A stretch of 50,875 bases of DNA from an uncultured Pelagibacteraceae bacterium. Its GTDB lineage: Bacteria > Pseudomonadota > Alphaproteobacteria > Pelagibacterales > Pelagibacteraceae. Shown in pieces: positions 1 through 7,724 of this stretch (its first letter is position 1; every line of letters starts with the position of its first letter). A program made the position numbers and the translations under genes. The stretch lies in contig CACGYL010000006.1 of the NCBI GenBank assembly GCA_902577285.1, forward strand, positions 1 to 50,875. The letters are read 5' to 3'. The notes below the pieces were generated by a model. That model was not told the DNA's origin. It searched no databases and saw only the letters and a program-made list of their open reading frames with translations.

Positions 1-120
1 AAAATATGGTCTAAAAATACTAAAGACTCTCTAGCAACTCAAAATACTTTTAATCATAGAGTTAAAATGTGCTCTTTAGCTGCTAAAGGGAAATGGACGA
101 TTAAACTTGAAAATAAATAA
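1..120 (+). CDS. Class I fructose-bisphosphate aldolase, C-terminal end (partial)
   Basis: The window opens inside a reading frame that is open from base 1 and stops at 118-120, giving the last 39 residues of a protein. The tail has the pattern of class I fructose-bisphosphate aldolase C-termini: a W-x-K stretch, then an A-x-Q-x-x-F-x-H-R-x-K-M segment and a final A-x-K-G-K-W-x-x-x-L-E. The enzyme would interconvert fructose 1,6-bisphosphate with the two triose phosphates in the cytoplasm. The Schiff-base lysine lies outside the window. The next gene begins inside its last codons. Only the tail is visible, so the family call is good but not certain. Confidence 0.72.
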   Translation, partial: KIWSKNTKDSLATQNTFNHRVKMCSLAAKGKWTIKLENK

Positions 121-721
121 AAAAAAATTTATTTATCTTATTTCACCAAATAAAATAATTAAAAACTTTTACAAAGATCTCAGGACAGTCTTAAATACGA
201 ATAAAGTCTATTTTTTCCAAATGAGACTTAAAAATTATTCGTTCAAAGAAAAAATTCTGATTGGAGTTAAATTAAAAAAAATATGTAAAGAGTATAATGT
301 AAAATTTATAGTCAATGATGATCCATCGCTTGCAAAAAAAATAAATGCTGATGGTTGTCATTTAGGTCAAAACGACATGAGAATTGAGGAAGCTCGAAGT
401 ATAATTGGAAATAAAATAATTGGTGTTACTTGTCATAATTCTATACGGCTAGCTAAAATTGCTATTAAATCAAAAGCAAATTATCTTGCATTTGGAGCAT
501 TCTATTCAACAAAAACTAAAAAAGTGAGATATCGCGCTAGCACTAAAATTTTAAACAAAGTAAATAAAATAACTAATCTTCCTAAAGTCGCAATTGGTGG
601 AATTAATAATACTAATTATAAAAATCTATTATTGAATAAAGCAAATTTTTTAGCTATTTCAGGCTACGTTTGGAAAAATAAAAAATTTAAACCATTAAAA
701 GCAGTAAGGATGTTAAGATGA
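107..721 (+). CDS. thiE: Thiamine-phosphate synthase-like protein (ThiE family)
   Basis: This 204-residue protein has the ThiE/TenI TIM-barrel signature. A beta strand ends in VNDD (69-72), followed by ADGCHLGQNDM (81-91), IIGVTCHN (104-111), an FGAFYSTKTK phosphate-loop region (129-138) and VAIGGI (161-166). ThiE joins the HMP pyrophosphate and thiazole phosphate halves of thiamine. SAR11 cells are known to lack ThiC and to need an external pyrimidine precursor, so a late-pathway enzyme fits. The start is a TTG at 107 that overlaps the aldolase gene by 14 bases. No clear ribosome-binding site is present, so the exact start is uncertain. The stop overlaps the efp start as ATGA, suggesting translational coupling. 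The protein is divergent, and a TenI-like role is possible. Confidence 0.8.
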   Translation: MKINKKKFIYLISPNKIIKNFYKDLRTVLNTNKVYFFQMRLKNYSFKEKILIGVKLKKICKEYNVKFIVNDDPSLAKKINADGCHLGQNDMRIEEARSIIGNKIIGVTCHNSIRLAKIAIKSKANYLAFGAFYSTKTKKVRYRASTKILNKVNKITNLPKVAIGGINNTNYKNLLLNKANFLAISGYVWKNKKFKPLKAVRMLR

Positions 722-1278
722 AAATTAATGCGGGAGAAATCAGAGTTGGAATGCTTTTGGAGTATAAAAATGATTTATGGCAAGTTCTGAAAACCCAACA
801 TGTAAAACCTGGTAAAGGTGGGGCATTCGCACAAGTAGAAATGAAAAGCGTTGCTAAAAATACGAAATTGAATGAGAGATTTAGATCTAGTGAAACTGTT
901 GAAAAGGCAAATTTAGAAGAAACAAATTTTAATTATCTTTATTCGGATGAAAATAATTATTATTTTATGAATGCAAAGACTTTTGATCAAATTGAATTAA
1001 AAAAAGATATTATTGGAGAAAAAGGTAAATTATTGAGTGAGAATCTTGAAGTCTCAGTTAATTTTTATAATGAGAATCCAATTTCTATAGAGCTTCCTAA
1101 TCAAATAAACTGTAAAATTGCTTCAACTGATGCTGCATTAAAAGGTCAGACAGTCTCTTCATCCTACAAACCCGCAATACTTGATAATGGCATTAAAATT
1201 CAAGTTCCTCCATTTATAGAAGTTGAGGATGAGATAATATTAGATACTAGAACATTTGAATATGTAAAAAAAATTTAA
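718..1278 (+). CDS. efp: Elongation factor P
   Basis: The 186-residue length and three-domain layout match EF-P, which enters the ribosomal E site and relieves stalling at consecutive prolines. The domain I loop carries KPGKGGAF, with the tip lysine at residue 33 corresponding to the residue that EpmA modifies in E. coli (Lys34). The C-terminal region has the conserved GQTVSSSYKPAILDNGIKI pattern near residues 142-160. The ATG overlaps the stop of the upstream thiE-like gene, and the next gene starts two bases after the efp stop, so the three are probably one transcript. I did not see an epmA-like gene in the window, so the modification state cannot be judged. Confidence 0.97.
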   Translation: MKINAGEIRVGMLLEYKNDLWQVLKTQHVKPGKGGAFAQVEMKSVAKNTKLNERFRSSETVEKANLEETNFNYLYSDENNYYFMNAKTFDQIELKKDIIGEKGKLLSENLEVSVNFYNENPISIELPNQINCKIASTDAALKGQTVSSSYKPAILDNGIKIQVPPFIEVEDEIILDTRTFEYVKKI

Positions 1279-1280
1279 AA

Positions 1281-2027
1281 ATGAATTCTATTTCTCCAAA
1301 TTTAAATATTATGATTAAGGCATGTGAGAAGGCATCAAAAGTAATAATTAGGGATTTTGGTGAAATTGAAAATTTACAGGTTTCCAAAAAAGGTCCAAGA
1401 GATTTTGTAACTAAAACTGATAAAAGAGTCGAAGAAATCCTTATAGAAGAGCTGAGCAAAGCAAAAAAAAATTATTCATTTTTAACAGAGGAAACTGGAA
1501 AAATTGAAAATCAAGATAAAGATAAAATTTGGATAATCGATCCAATTGATGGTACAACAAATTTTTTACATGCTATACCACATTTTGCAATTTCAATAGC
1601 TCTTAAAATTAATGAAGACTTACAATCAGCTATAGTATTTGACCCTATTAAGAATGAAATTTATTATGCTGAAAAAGATAATGGTGCTTTCTTTAATAAT
1701 CAAAGAATAAGAGTTTCAAATAAAAATAATTTGGATGATTGTTTATTTTCATCAAATTCAACAGGAATTAAATCAATATATCCAGATTTAAATATGAGAA
1801 ATTCAGGTTGTGCTGCTCTTGATTTGGCATATGTTGGGTCTGGAAGATTAGATGGATACTTTCATAACAAAATAAATTTATGGGATATAGCTGCAGGAAT
1901 TCTTATTGTTAAAGAAGCTGGGGGTATGCTAAATGATATTAGTAAATATAACTATGAAAACATAAACATAAGAGCAGCAAGTAGCAATATTTTTTCAAAA
2001 ATGATGGAAAAATTAGAGAAGTTTTAA
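1281..2027 (+). CDS. suhB: Inositol-monophosphatase family phosphatase (SuhB-like)
   Basis: This 248-residue protein has both motifs of the Mg-dependent inositol monophosphatase family. The metal site is E70-E71 followed by the WIIDPIDGTTNF motif (84-95, ligands D87 and D90), and the second motif is LWDIAAGILIVKEAGG (200-215, D202). The family hydrolyses inositol-1-phosphate and related sugar phosphates. E. coli SuhB also acts in rRNA transcription antitermination with Nus factors, and the sequence alone does not show which role applies. It starts two bases after efp and is the last gene before a promoter-like sequence in front of rpmE. Confidence 0.93.
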   Translation: MNSISPNLNIMIKACEKASKVIIRDFGEIENLQVSKKGPRDFVTKTDKRVEEILIEELSKAKKNYSFLTEETGKIENQDKDKIWIIDPIDGTTNFLHAIPHFAISIALKINEDLQSAIVFDPIKNEIYYAEKDNGAFFNNQRIRVSNKNNLDDCLFSSNSTGIKSIYPDLNMRNSGCAALDLAYVGSGRLDGYFHNKINLWDIAAGILIVKEAGGMLNDISKYNYENINIRAASSNIFSKMMEKLEKF

Positions 2028-2055
2028 TTGTTTTTATTTAACTTTTTGCTATAAA
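2028..2055 (+). promoter_or_regulatory. Putative sigma70-type promoter for rpmE
   Basis: A -35-like TTGTTT (2028-2033) and a -10-like TATAAA (2050-2055) are separated by 16 bases. The expected transcription start would be about 2061-2063, at or next to the rpmE ATG at 2063. No Shine-Dalgarno sequence lies between, so rpmE may be translated from a leaderless or nearly leaderless mRNA. The call rests on matches to consensus in AT-rich DNA, where chance matches are common. Confidence 0.45.
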
Positions 2056-2062
2056 GCCGCCT

Positions 2063-2290
2063 ATGAAAAAAAACATACATCCAAATTACCATAATATAAA
2101 TGTAGAAATGACTGATGGATCACAATTTCAGACAAAGTCCACATGGGGATCCGAAGGTGAAACACTTAAACTTGAGATTGATCCTAAATCTCATTCAGCT
2201 TGGACAGGTGGAAAACAAAAAATATTAGATAAAGGTAGAGTAAGTAAATTTAACAAAAAATTTCAAAACTTTAGATCAGAGAGTAAATAA
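2063..2290 (+). CDS. rpmE: 50S ribosomal protein L31
   Basis: The 75-residue protein begins [10 protein letters not shown] and continues with a W-G-S-E-G segment and the [17 protein letters not shown] stretch typical of bacterial L31 (residues about 44-60). It has no cysteines, so it is a zinc-independent form lacking the CxxC-type metal site. L31 bridges the two ribosomal subunits at the central protuberance. The stop codon overlaps the ATG of the next gene (TAATG), which points to translational coupling. Confidence 0.95.
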   Translation: MKKNIHPNYHNINVEMTDGSQFQTKSTWGSEGETLKLEIDPKSHSAWTGGKQKILDKGRVSKFNKKFQNFRSESK

Positions 2291-2853
2291 TGAATAATGC
2301 CCCCTTAATGCCAATGGCTACAGCTGTATGGTTAGTAGAAAACACTTCATTAACCTTCAAACAGATTTCTGAATTCTGTAAATTGCATGAGGTAGAAATT
2401 CAAGGGATTGCAGATGGTGATGTTGCCAAAGGTATTGTTGGTTACAATCCAATTATAGCAGGCCAACTGACAAAAGATGAGTTAGAACTTTCATCAAAAG
2501 ACCCAAATAGACCTCTAGTTTTAAAGGTAAATGAAATAGAAATTGAAAGTGATCAGATTAAGTCTAAAAAATATGTGCCCCTTTCTAAAAGACAAGACAA
2601 ACCAGACTCTGCTTTATGGCTTATTAAACAACACGCTATTTTAAAAGATTCTCAAATTGCAAAACTTATTGGAATTACAAAAAATTCAGTAACAGCAATA
2701 AGAAATAAAAGTTATTGGAACTTTAACAACTTAAACCCTAAAGATCCTGTGGCAATGGGCTTATTCAGTCAAACTGATTTAGTAAAAGCATTGGAAAAAG
2801 CTGAGAGAAGATTAAAAAGAGAAAAAAAACAAAAGTTACAACAATCGAATTAA
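2290..2853 (+). CDS. trcR: DUF1013 / TrcR-type cell-cycle transcriptional regulator
   Basis: The 187-residue protein matches the alphaproteobacterial DUF1013 family: an opening P-L-M-P-x-A-T-A-V-W-L-V-E-N-T segment (5-19), a first helix-turn-helix-like part (LTFKQISEFCKLHEVEIQGIADG, 22-44) and a second near 110-134 (SALWLIKQH through KNSVTAIRNK). A lysine-rich tail follows. Members are annotated as cell-cycle regulators (TrcR) in Caulobacter relatives. Which genes it controls here is not visible. It is coupled to rpmE by a one-base overlap. Confidence 0.85.
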   Translation: MNNAPLMPMATAVWLVENTSLTFKQISEFCKLHEVEIQGIADGDVAKGIVGYNPIIAGQLTKDELELSSKDPNRPLVLKVNEIEIESDQIKSKKYVPLSKRQDKPDSALWLIKQHAILKDSQIAKLIGITKNSVTAIRNKSYWNFNNLNPKDPVAMGLFSQTDLVKALEKAERRLKREKKQKLQQSN

Positions 2854-2907
2854 ACTATGAAATGCAATAGACAATATATAAATAAAGTGCTATTCAATGC
2901 CTTTTTT

Positions 2908-2912
2908 GGAGG
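2908..2912 (+). promoter_or_regulatory. Shine-Dalgarno site deciding the rpsU start
   Basis: GGAGG is placed five bases before ATT 2918 and lies downstream of the only nearby ATG (2897). No comparable site precedes that ATG. This is the clearest Shine-Dalgarno sequence noticed in this part of the window. Confidence 0.6.
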
Positions 2913-2917
2913 TAGTT

Positions 2918-3112
2918 ATTAAAATAGAAGTAAAAGATAATAATATTGAACAAGCTTTAAGAGTTTTAAAAAGAAAGTTACAAAGAGATGGTTTTTTTAA
3001 AATAATAAAATTAAAAAACACGTACGAAAAACCATCTGAAAAGAAAAAAAGAATTCTCCAAGAAAATATTAAAAGAGTAAAGAAACTTAATAAACTTAAA
3101 AATAGAATTTAA
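2918..3112 (+). CDS. rpsU: 30S ribosomal protein S21
   Basis: The protein carries the S21 core DNNIEQALRVLKRKLQRDGF, a later YEKPSEKKKR segment and a basic tail. S21 binds the 30S subunit near the 16S 3' end and helps mRNA docking. An ATG at 2897 would give 71 residues, but a strong GGAGG lies inside that reading frame at 2908-2912. It sits five bases before an in-frame ATT at 2918. Starting there gives about 64 residues, and the product begins with (M)KIEVKDNN as in related S21 proteins. I therefore favour the ATT start, with the ATG at 2897 as the alternative. The initiator tRNA gene begins four bases after the stop. Confidence 0.8.
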   Translation: MKIEVKDNNIEQALRVLKRKLQRDGFFKIIKLKNTYEKPSEKKKRILQENIKRVKKLNKLKNRI

Positions 3113-3116
3113 TTAC

Positions 3117-3193
3117 CGCGGGGTGGAGCAGCCTGGTAGCTCGCAAGGCTCATAACCTTGAGGTCGGCGGTTCAAATCCGTCCCCCGCAACCA
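3117..3193 (+). tRNA. Initiator tRNA-Met (CAT anticodon)
   Basis: A 77-base cloverleaf with an encoded CCA end and a CAT anticodon at 3151-3153. The acceptor stem begins with C opposite A, the unpaired 1:72 position that marks bacterial initiator tRNA and allows formylation, and the rest of the stem pairs fully. The anticodon stem is CAAGG/CCTTG. It therefore has two rather than three consecutive G:C pairs next to the loop, because pair 29:41 is A:T. The gene lies between rpsU (four-base gap) and the convergent transaldolase gene (three-base gap). Confidence 0.97.
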
Positions 3194-3196
3194 ATT

Positions 3197-3889
3197 CTAT
3201 AATCTAAACTTTGATTTTTTTGAGTCTATTAAAAAACCTTTGACTGTATCAGTTGTAAGTTTTTCAAAACTTTTTCCAAACTTTTCTATTTTTTCAATTA
3301 TTGAGGGGGGAACAGTAATTATTTGACACCCTAAACTTTTGGCTTGTAGATAGTTGTATGGCTCTCTGGTGCTTGCCCAAAGTATTTCTACATTTTTAAA
3401 ACTCTTCGATATTTTTATGCTTTCTATAAACTGTGGAATTGGATCTATACCAGTATCAGCCATTCTTCCTGCAAAAATTGAAATAATAACTTTAGTTTTT
3501 TTATCAATTTGTTTTAAAATCTTTTTTGTTTGTTTTGACGTATAAACTGCAGTAATATTTAGTTTAATTTTCTTTTTGTTAAGTTGATTAATTACTTTTC
3601 CCATAAATTTTCCCTTAGAGTTTGTAACTGGGACCTTGACATAAACATTTTTTCCCCATTTGCTGATCCTATTTCCTTGGGATACCATATTTTTCATATT
3701 GTCAGCAAAAACCTCAAAAGAAACAGGTTTTTTGGTTATTTTTAAAATTGCTCTTGAGTATTTAGTATAATCTTTAGCTCCTGCATTTCTCATTAAACTA
3801 GGATTTGTTGTAAACCCCTTTACAATTTTTTTATTATTAAATTTTTTAATAAGACTAATATCAGCAATATCACAAAAAATTTTTGTCAA
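3197..3889 (-). CDS. tal: Transaldolase / fructose-6-phosphate aldolase family (TalC/MipB type)
   Basis: This 230-residue protein has the short transaldolase form. It has an N-terminal FCDIAD (5-10), the GFTTNPSLM motif (25-33), and the Schiff-base lysine K85 in YVKVPVTN (83-90). NITAVYT (111-117) and an IISIFAGRMADTG segment further on complete the barrel. It would move dihydroxyacetone units between sugar phosphates in the non-oxidative pentose phosphate pathway. The short TalC type also includes fructose-6-phosphate aldolases, and sequence reading alone does not separate them. The start directly abuts the pntB stop, so it is probably the last gene of that run. Confidence 0.88.
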   Translation of the reverse strand: MTKIFCDIADISLIKKFNNKKIVKGFTTNPSLMRNAGAKDYTKYSRAILKITKKPVSFEVFADNMKNMVSQGNRISKWGKNVYVKVPVTNSKGKFMGKVINQLNKKKIKLNITAVYTSKQTKKILKQIDKKTKVIISIFAGRMADTGIDPIPQFIESIKISKSFKNVEILWASTREPYNYLQAKSLGCQIITVPPSIIEKIEKFGKSFEKLTTDTVKGFLIDSKKSKFRL

Positions 3890-5284
3890 TTATAAGCTCT
3901 TTACAATTTCCTCAGTCATTTTTTTGGCATCAGCAAATAACATTAAGGTATTATCTCTATAAAAAAGATCATTATCAATTCCAGCATATCCAGGTGATAA
4001 ACTTCTTTTTACAAACAATACCGATTTACTTTTTTCAACATCTAGGACTGGCATTCCATATATAGGGCTTTGAGGGTCTGATTTTGCTACAGGATTTGTA
4101 ACATCATTTGCTCCTATAACATATGCCACATCACAATTTGCGAAATCATTATTGATTTCCTCTAATTCAAAAACTTCATCATATGGCACATTTGCTTCAG
4201 CTAATAAAACGTTCATATGCCCCGGCATTCTTCCTGCCACTGGGTGAATGGCGTACGAGACTTTTACCCCGTTTTTTTTTAGAGCATCTACCATTTCTCT
4301 CAAAGCATGTTGAGCTTGCGCTACCGCCATACCATATCCGGGTACAATTATAACAGAGGATGCATTTTTCATTAAAAACGCAGCATCATCTGCATTTCCG
4401 TTTTTTACAGGTTTTTGCTCCTTACTTTGAGAACCTGACGATTGTTCTGTTGCACCCCAGCCTCCAAGTATTACATTAAAAAACGACCTATTCATTCCTT
4501 TGCACATTATGTATGATAGAATTGCGCCTGATGATCCAACTAAAGCACCTGTAATTATTAAAGCAGTATTTTCCAATGTAAAACCTATCCCTGCTGCAGC
4601 CCAACCTGAATAAGAGTTTAACATAGAAATAACTACAGGCATGTCTGCTCCTCCTATTGGTATTATTAACAATACTCCTACAAGAAAGGATATTACAACA
4701 ATAGACCAAAATATGTTAGAGGCTTGCGATATACATAGATAATAAATTAGAAATATAATTGATATTCCTAACATTAAATTTATTAAATGCTGTCCTTTAA
4801 ACGTAATTGGTGCACCAGACATTAATCCCCTTAATTTTAAGAATGCAATAATTGAACCAGAAAAAGTTATTGCTCCTATAGCTGCACCTAAGGACATTTC
4901 AATCAAGCTTGCCAACTTAATATTTCCAACAAATCCTAAACTAAATGCCTCAGGTTTTAAAAAAGCAGATATAGCAACAAAAACTGCAGCAAGACCTACA
5001 AGACTGTGAAACCCAGCAACAAGTTCTGGCATCGCTGTCATTGGTATTCTAAATGCTATAAATGCTCCAACTGATCCACCGATAACTAAAAAAATTAAAA
5101 CATAAATAAACCCTGTTCCGAAATTACCTATTGATAAAAAAGTGACAATTATCGAAATAGCCATACCCGCTATACCAAAATAATTTCCTCTCCTAGAAGT
5201 TTCTGGAGAAGATAAACCTCTTAAAGCCAATATAAATAGTATTCCTGATATTAGATAGAATATTGCTGAGAGATTTGCTGACAT
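3890..5284 (-). CDS. pntB: Proton-translocating NAD(P) transhydrogenase subunit beta
   Basis: This 464-residue protein has about eight or nine membrane segments (roughly 1-265) followed by a soluble NADP-binding domain. The domain contains GYGMAVAQAQ (316-325), the HPVAGRMPGHMNVLLAEA loop (347-364) and IGANDVTNPVA (390-400). The enzyme uses the proton gradient to make NADPH from NADH in the inner membrane. A short hydrophilic linker rich in Ser, Gln and Lys (281-300) joins the two parts. It follows the small pntAb gene by two bases. The length is normal for the family. Confidence 0.97.
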   Translation of the reverse strand: MSANLSAIFYLISGILFILALRGLSSPETSRRGNYFGIAGMAISIIVTFLSIGNFGTGFIYVLIFLVIGGSVGAFIAFRIPMTAMPELVAGFHSLVGLAAVFVAISAFLKPEAFSLGFVGNIKLASLIEMSLGAAIGAITFSGSIIAFLKLRGLMSGAPITFKGQHLINLMLGISIIFLIYYLCISQASNIFWSIVVISFLVGVLLIIPIGGADMPVVISMLNSYSGWAAAGIGFTLENTALIITGALVGSSGAILSYIMCKGMNRSFFNVILGGWGATEQSSGSQSKEQKPVKNGNADDAAFLMKNASSVIIVPGYGMAVAQAQHALREMVDALKKNGVKVSYAIHPVAGRMPGHMNVLLAEANVPYDEVFELEEINNDFANCDVAYVIGANDVTNPVAKSDPQSPIYGMPVLDVEKSKSVLFVKRSLSPGYAGIDNDLFYRDNTLMLFADAKKMTEEIVKSL

Positions 5285-5286
5285 GA

Positions 5287-5589
5287 TTATTTTTTCTTCT
5301 TTTTATACATTTGCAGCATTCTTTGGGTAACAAGGAAACCGCCGAAAATGTTTACGGCAGCTAAAATTATTGCAAGAAAGCCAAAGATACTTGAAATTTC
5401 AAAAATGCTTTCAGAGGATCCTGCTAATGCAGCAATTATTGCACCAACTATAATAACTGAAGAAATAGCATTTGTTACTGACATCAGTGGAGTATGCAAT
5501 GAAGGTGTAACACTCCAAACAACATAATATCCTACAAAAATAGACAAAATAAAAATGCTTAATCTAAATATAAACGGGTCTATTTCCAT
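5287..5589 (-). CDS. pntAb: NAD(P) transhydrogenase subunit alpha, membrane part (PntAb)
   Basis: A 100-residue protein with three hydrophobic segments and the conserved W-x-V-T-P-x-L-H-T-P-L-M-S-V-T-N-A-I-S pattern (about 25-43) found in the membrane part of the transhydrogenase alpha chain. Here it is a separate gene, as in the three-subunit enzymes of Rhodospirillum and other alphaproteobacteria. Its ATG overlaps the last base of pntAa, and pntB follows two bases later. Confidence 0.96.
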   Translation of the reverse strand: MEIDPFIFRLSIFILSIFVGYYVVWSVTPSLHTPLMSVTNAISSVIIVGAIIAALAGSSESIFEISSIFGFLAIILAAVNIFGGFLVTQRMLQMYKKKKK

Positions 5590-6677
5590 TATTTTACCTT
5601 TGTTCTATTAATTATCTCGTCTTCTAAATTAATTTCAAATGTTTTTTTTTCTTTATCAAATAAATTATCGATGTAGTTAAAAACATTTTTTGAATATAAA
5701 TTCGAAGCTGAGACAGGTAACTTATTCAAAATATTTTCTTCTCCCAAAATTTTTACACCATTGCTATCTATCACTTCATTAACTTTTGTTAATTCTGAAT
5801 TTCCACCCTGCGAAGCAGCTAAATCATAAATTACAGAACCACTTTGCATTACATCAATCATTTCTTTTTTTATAATTATTGGAGCTTTTTTTCCAGGAAT
5901 TAACGCAGTGCATATTACAATGTCAATTTTTTTTAATGTCTCCTTCAATAAATTTTCTTGTTTAATTTTAAATTCTTCTGAGGTTTCCTTAGCATATCCT
6001 CCTTCAGTTTCTAGATTTTCTGAACCCTCGATTGTTAAAAATTTTCCACCTAAACTCTCAACTTGTTCTTTCGATGCTAATCTAACATCTGTTGCAAAAA
6101 CAATTGCTCCCATCCTTTTTGCAGTTGCCACAGCCTGTAATCCTGCAACCCCTGCTCCAACTACCAAAACTTTTGCAGCTGATATAGTGCCAGCAGCAGT
6201 CATCATCATTGGTATTGCTTTTTGAAAATAAGAGAATGAGTCAACTACTGCCTTATATCCAGCTAAATTCGCTTGCGAGGACAAAATATCCATAGATTGT
6301 GCCCTTGTGATTCTTGGTAAAAGTTCAAGCGAAAAGCAATCTATGTTTTTAGATGATATTTCTTTTAATTTCTTTTCATTAGAATATGGATTCAAGATAC
6401 CAACTAAAATTTGTTTTTGTGATAATTTATTTAAGTTCTCATCACTTAAGATATTGATTTGTAGAATTGCATTTGAACTTTTAATTACCTCATCATAATT
6501 TTTAAAAAAAATTGCACCTTCGCGCTCATATTCAATGTCATTAATTCCTAAGTGTGATGCATAATTTTGACTAAGATGCACTTTTAAACCTATTGAATTA
6601 TATTTTTTTATAATATCAGGAGTTAAAGCAACTCTCTTTTCAAAGTTTTTATCCTCTGATACAGAACCTACAATCAT
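5589..6677 (-). CDS. pntAa: NAD(P) transhydrogenase subunit alpha, NAD-binding part (PntAa)
   Basis: This 362-residue protein belongs to the alanine dehydrogenase/PntA family. It has ERR-like RVALTP (15-20), PRITRAQSMDILSSQANLAG (121-140), and the NAD-binding Rossmann motif GAGVAG (174-179). The RMGAIVFATDVR and GYAKE segments follow. It binds NADH in the soluble part of the transhydrogenase. The gene starts 25 bases after the rpmJ stop and runs straight into pntAb and pntB. Confidence 0.97.
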   Translation of the reverse strand: MIVGSVSEDKNFEKRVALTPDIIKKYNSIGLKVHLSQNYASHLGINDIEYEREGAIFFKNYDEVIKSSNAILQINILSDENLNKLSQKQILVGILNPYSNEKKLKEISSKNIDCFSLELLPRITRAQSMDILSSQANLAGYKAVVDSFSYFQKAIPMMMTAAGTISAAKVLVVGAGVAGLQAVATAKRMGAIVFATDVRLASKEQVESLGGKFLTIEGSENLETEGGYAKETSEEFKIKQENLLKETLKKIDIVICTALIPGKKAPIIIKKEMIDVMQSGSVIYDLAASQGGNSELTKVNEVIDSNGVKILGEENILNKLPVSASNLYSKNVFNYIDNLFDKEKKTFEINLEDEIINRTKVK

Positions 6678-6702
6678 ATTATATAATGTAATGATCCAAT
6701 GA

Positions 6703-6828
6703 TCATTTCTGTCTGGCTTTAAATTTGGGATTTTTTTTATTTATTATATAAACTCTTCCTCGTCTTCTGACTAATTTTGAGTTTAGATCTCTTTTTTTCA
6801 ATGATTTTAATGAGCTTGCTATTTTCAT
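6703..6828 (-). CDS. rpmJ: 50S ribosomal protein L36
   Basis: A 41-residue reading frame (ATG at 6826-6828, TGA at 6703-6705) encodes [14 protein letters not shown] followed by [22 protein letters not shown], the proteobacterial C-minus L36 pattern. It lacks the cysteine/histidine zinc ligands. L36 is the smallest large-subunit protein and packs on 23S rRNA. The gene is easily missed because of its size. It starts eight bases after the upstream epimerase gene ends and lies 25 bases before pntAa. Confidence 0.95.
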   Translation of the reverse strand: MKIASSLKSLKKRDLNSKLVRRRGRVYIINKKNPKFKARQK

Positions 6829-6836
6829 AAATAAAT

Positions 6837-7715
6837 TTATGCTTTAATAAACGAAGTTACATAATCTTTCAAACTTATTTTTCCAAATCTTTTAAAAACT
6901 CTGCTATTTATAGAAATATTAGTTAATGCTGAGGCGTATCTTTCACCCTCCCTTTTAGGTAAATAAATAATTTTTGATCTAAACATTTTTGCCACTTCAA
7001 TAACTGTATAAGATTTTTTGTGAGAAATACTATAATGAGCGCATTTATTTGATTTCCAAGCCTCATAACATACTTTAACCGTATCCGAAATATGAGTAAA
7101 TCTTCGAGATTGGGTTCCTGGTTTTACAATTGTTAAAGGTTTTCTTTTTTTATATTGATCTTCAAAAATTCCAATTACTGTTGCCATTTCTCCAGAACTA
7201 ATATGTCTTTTGCCGTAAACGTTGTAAAAATATATTATTTCAAAATTGAAATTGAACCATTTTTTTAAATTATCCAATAATTCAAGGTTTTTTGATTTTG
7301 TAAATGCATATGGTGAAAGATTTTTGTCATTTCCATCATTTCCTAATGTTGCAGAGGTAGCTGAATAAATTAATTTGATTTTATTATCTAAACAAAATTT
7401 AAAGACCTCTTTTGTTCCCACTGAATTTGAGTGAAAACATTGATTAAAATACTTGAAGCTTTGAAAAATTCTTGCAAATTCCCCAAAATGAAAAATTGAA
7501 TTTATTTTGTTTTTATATTTGTCTAGTATTTTAAATATATTTGAAGTATCACCTTTCAGATATTTTACTCTGCTAGATTTAATGTGATTTTTTTTTGTTC
7601 CACTAGAATAATTATCAAGACTTATAATTTTATAATTTGTTTTCTCAACTAAATATTCAATGAGATTTGAACCAATGAAGCCAGCGCCACCTGTTATAAC
7701 AATATATTTTTTCAT
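6837..7715 (-). CDS. NAD-dependent sugar-nucleotide epimerase (extended SDR, GalE-like)
   Basis: This 292-residue extended short-chain dehydrogenase has GGAGFIG (9-15), an acidic LDNYSSGT loop (33-40) that favours NAD, a catalytic Ser/Thr region around 118-122 and Y136-x3-K140. UDP-glucose 4-epimerase and its relatives have this layout. The substrate is not readable. The ATG at 7715 lies only nine bases after the 5S rRNA end, with no ribosome-binding site in between. An upstream in-frame alternative would run through the 5S gene and is not credible. It probably belongs functionally with the polysaccharide genes on the other side of the 5S. Confidence 0.85.
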   Translation of the reverse strand: MKKYIVITGGAGFIGSNLIEYLVEKTNYKIISLDNYSSGTKKNHIKSSRVKYLKGDTSNIFKILDKYKNKINSIFHFGEFARIFQSFKYFNQCFHSNSVGTKEVFKFCLDNKIKLIYSATSATLGNDGNDKNLSPYAFTKSKNLELLDNLKKWFNFNFEIIYFYNVYGKRHISSGEMATVIGIFEDQYKKRKPLTIVKPGTQSRRFTHISDTVKVCYEAWKSNKCAHYSISHKKSYTVIEVAKMFRSKIIYLPKREGERYASALTNISINSRVFKRFGKISLKDYVTSFIKA

Positions 7716-7724
7716 GTGGGTTAA

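Noticed and set aside
3354-4065. Plus-strand frames inside the transaldolase and pntB genes
   Set aside because: They are antisense shadows of well-conserved genes, with no ribosome-binding site and no family resemblance.
4488-4709. Second minus-strand frame within pntB
   Set aside because: It is an alternative frame of a clear transhydrogenase gene and has Cys/Arg-rich low-quality translation.
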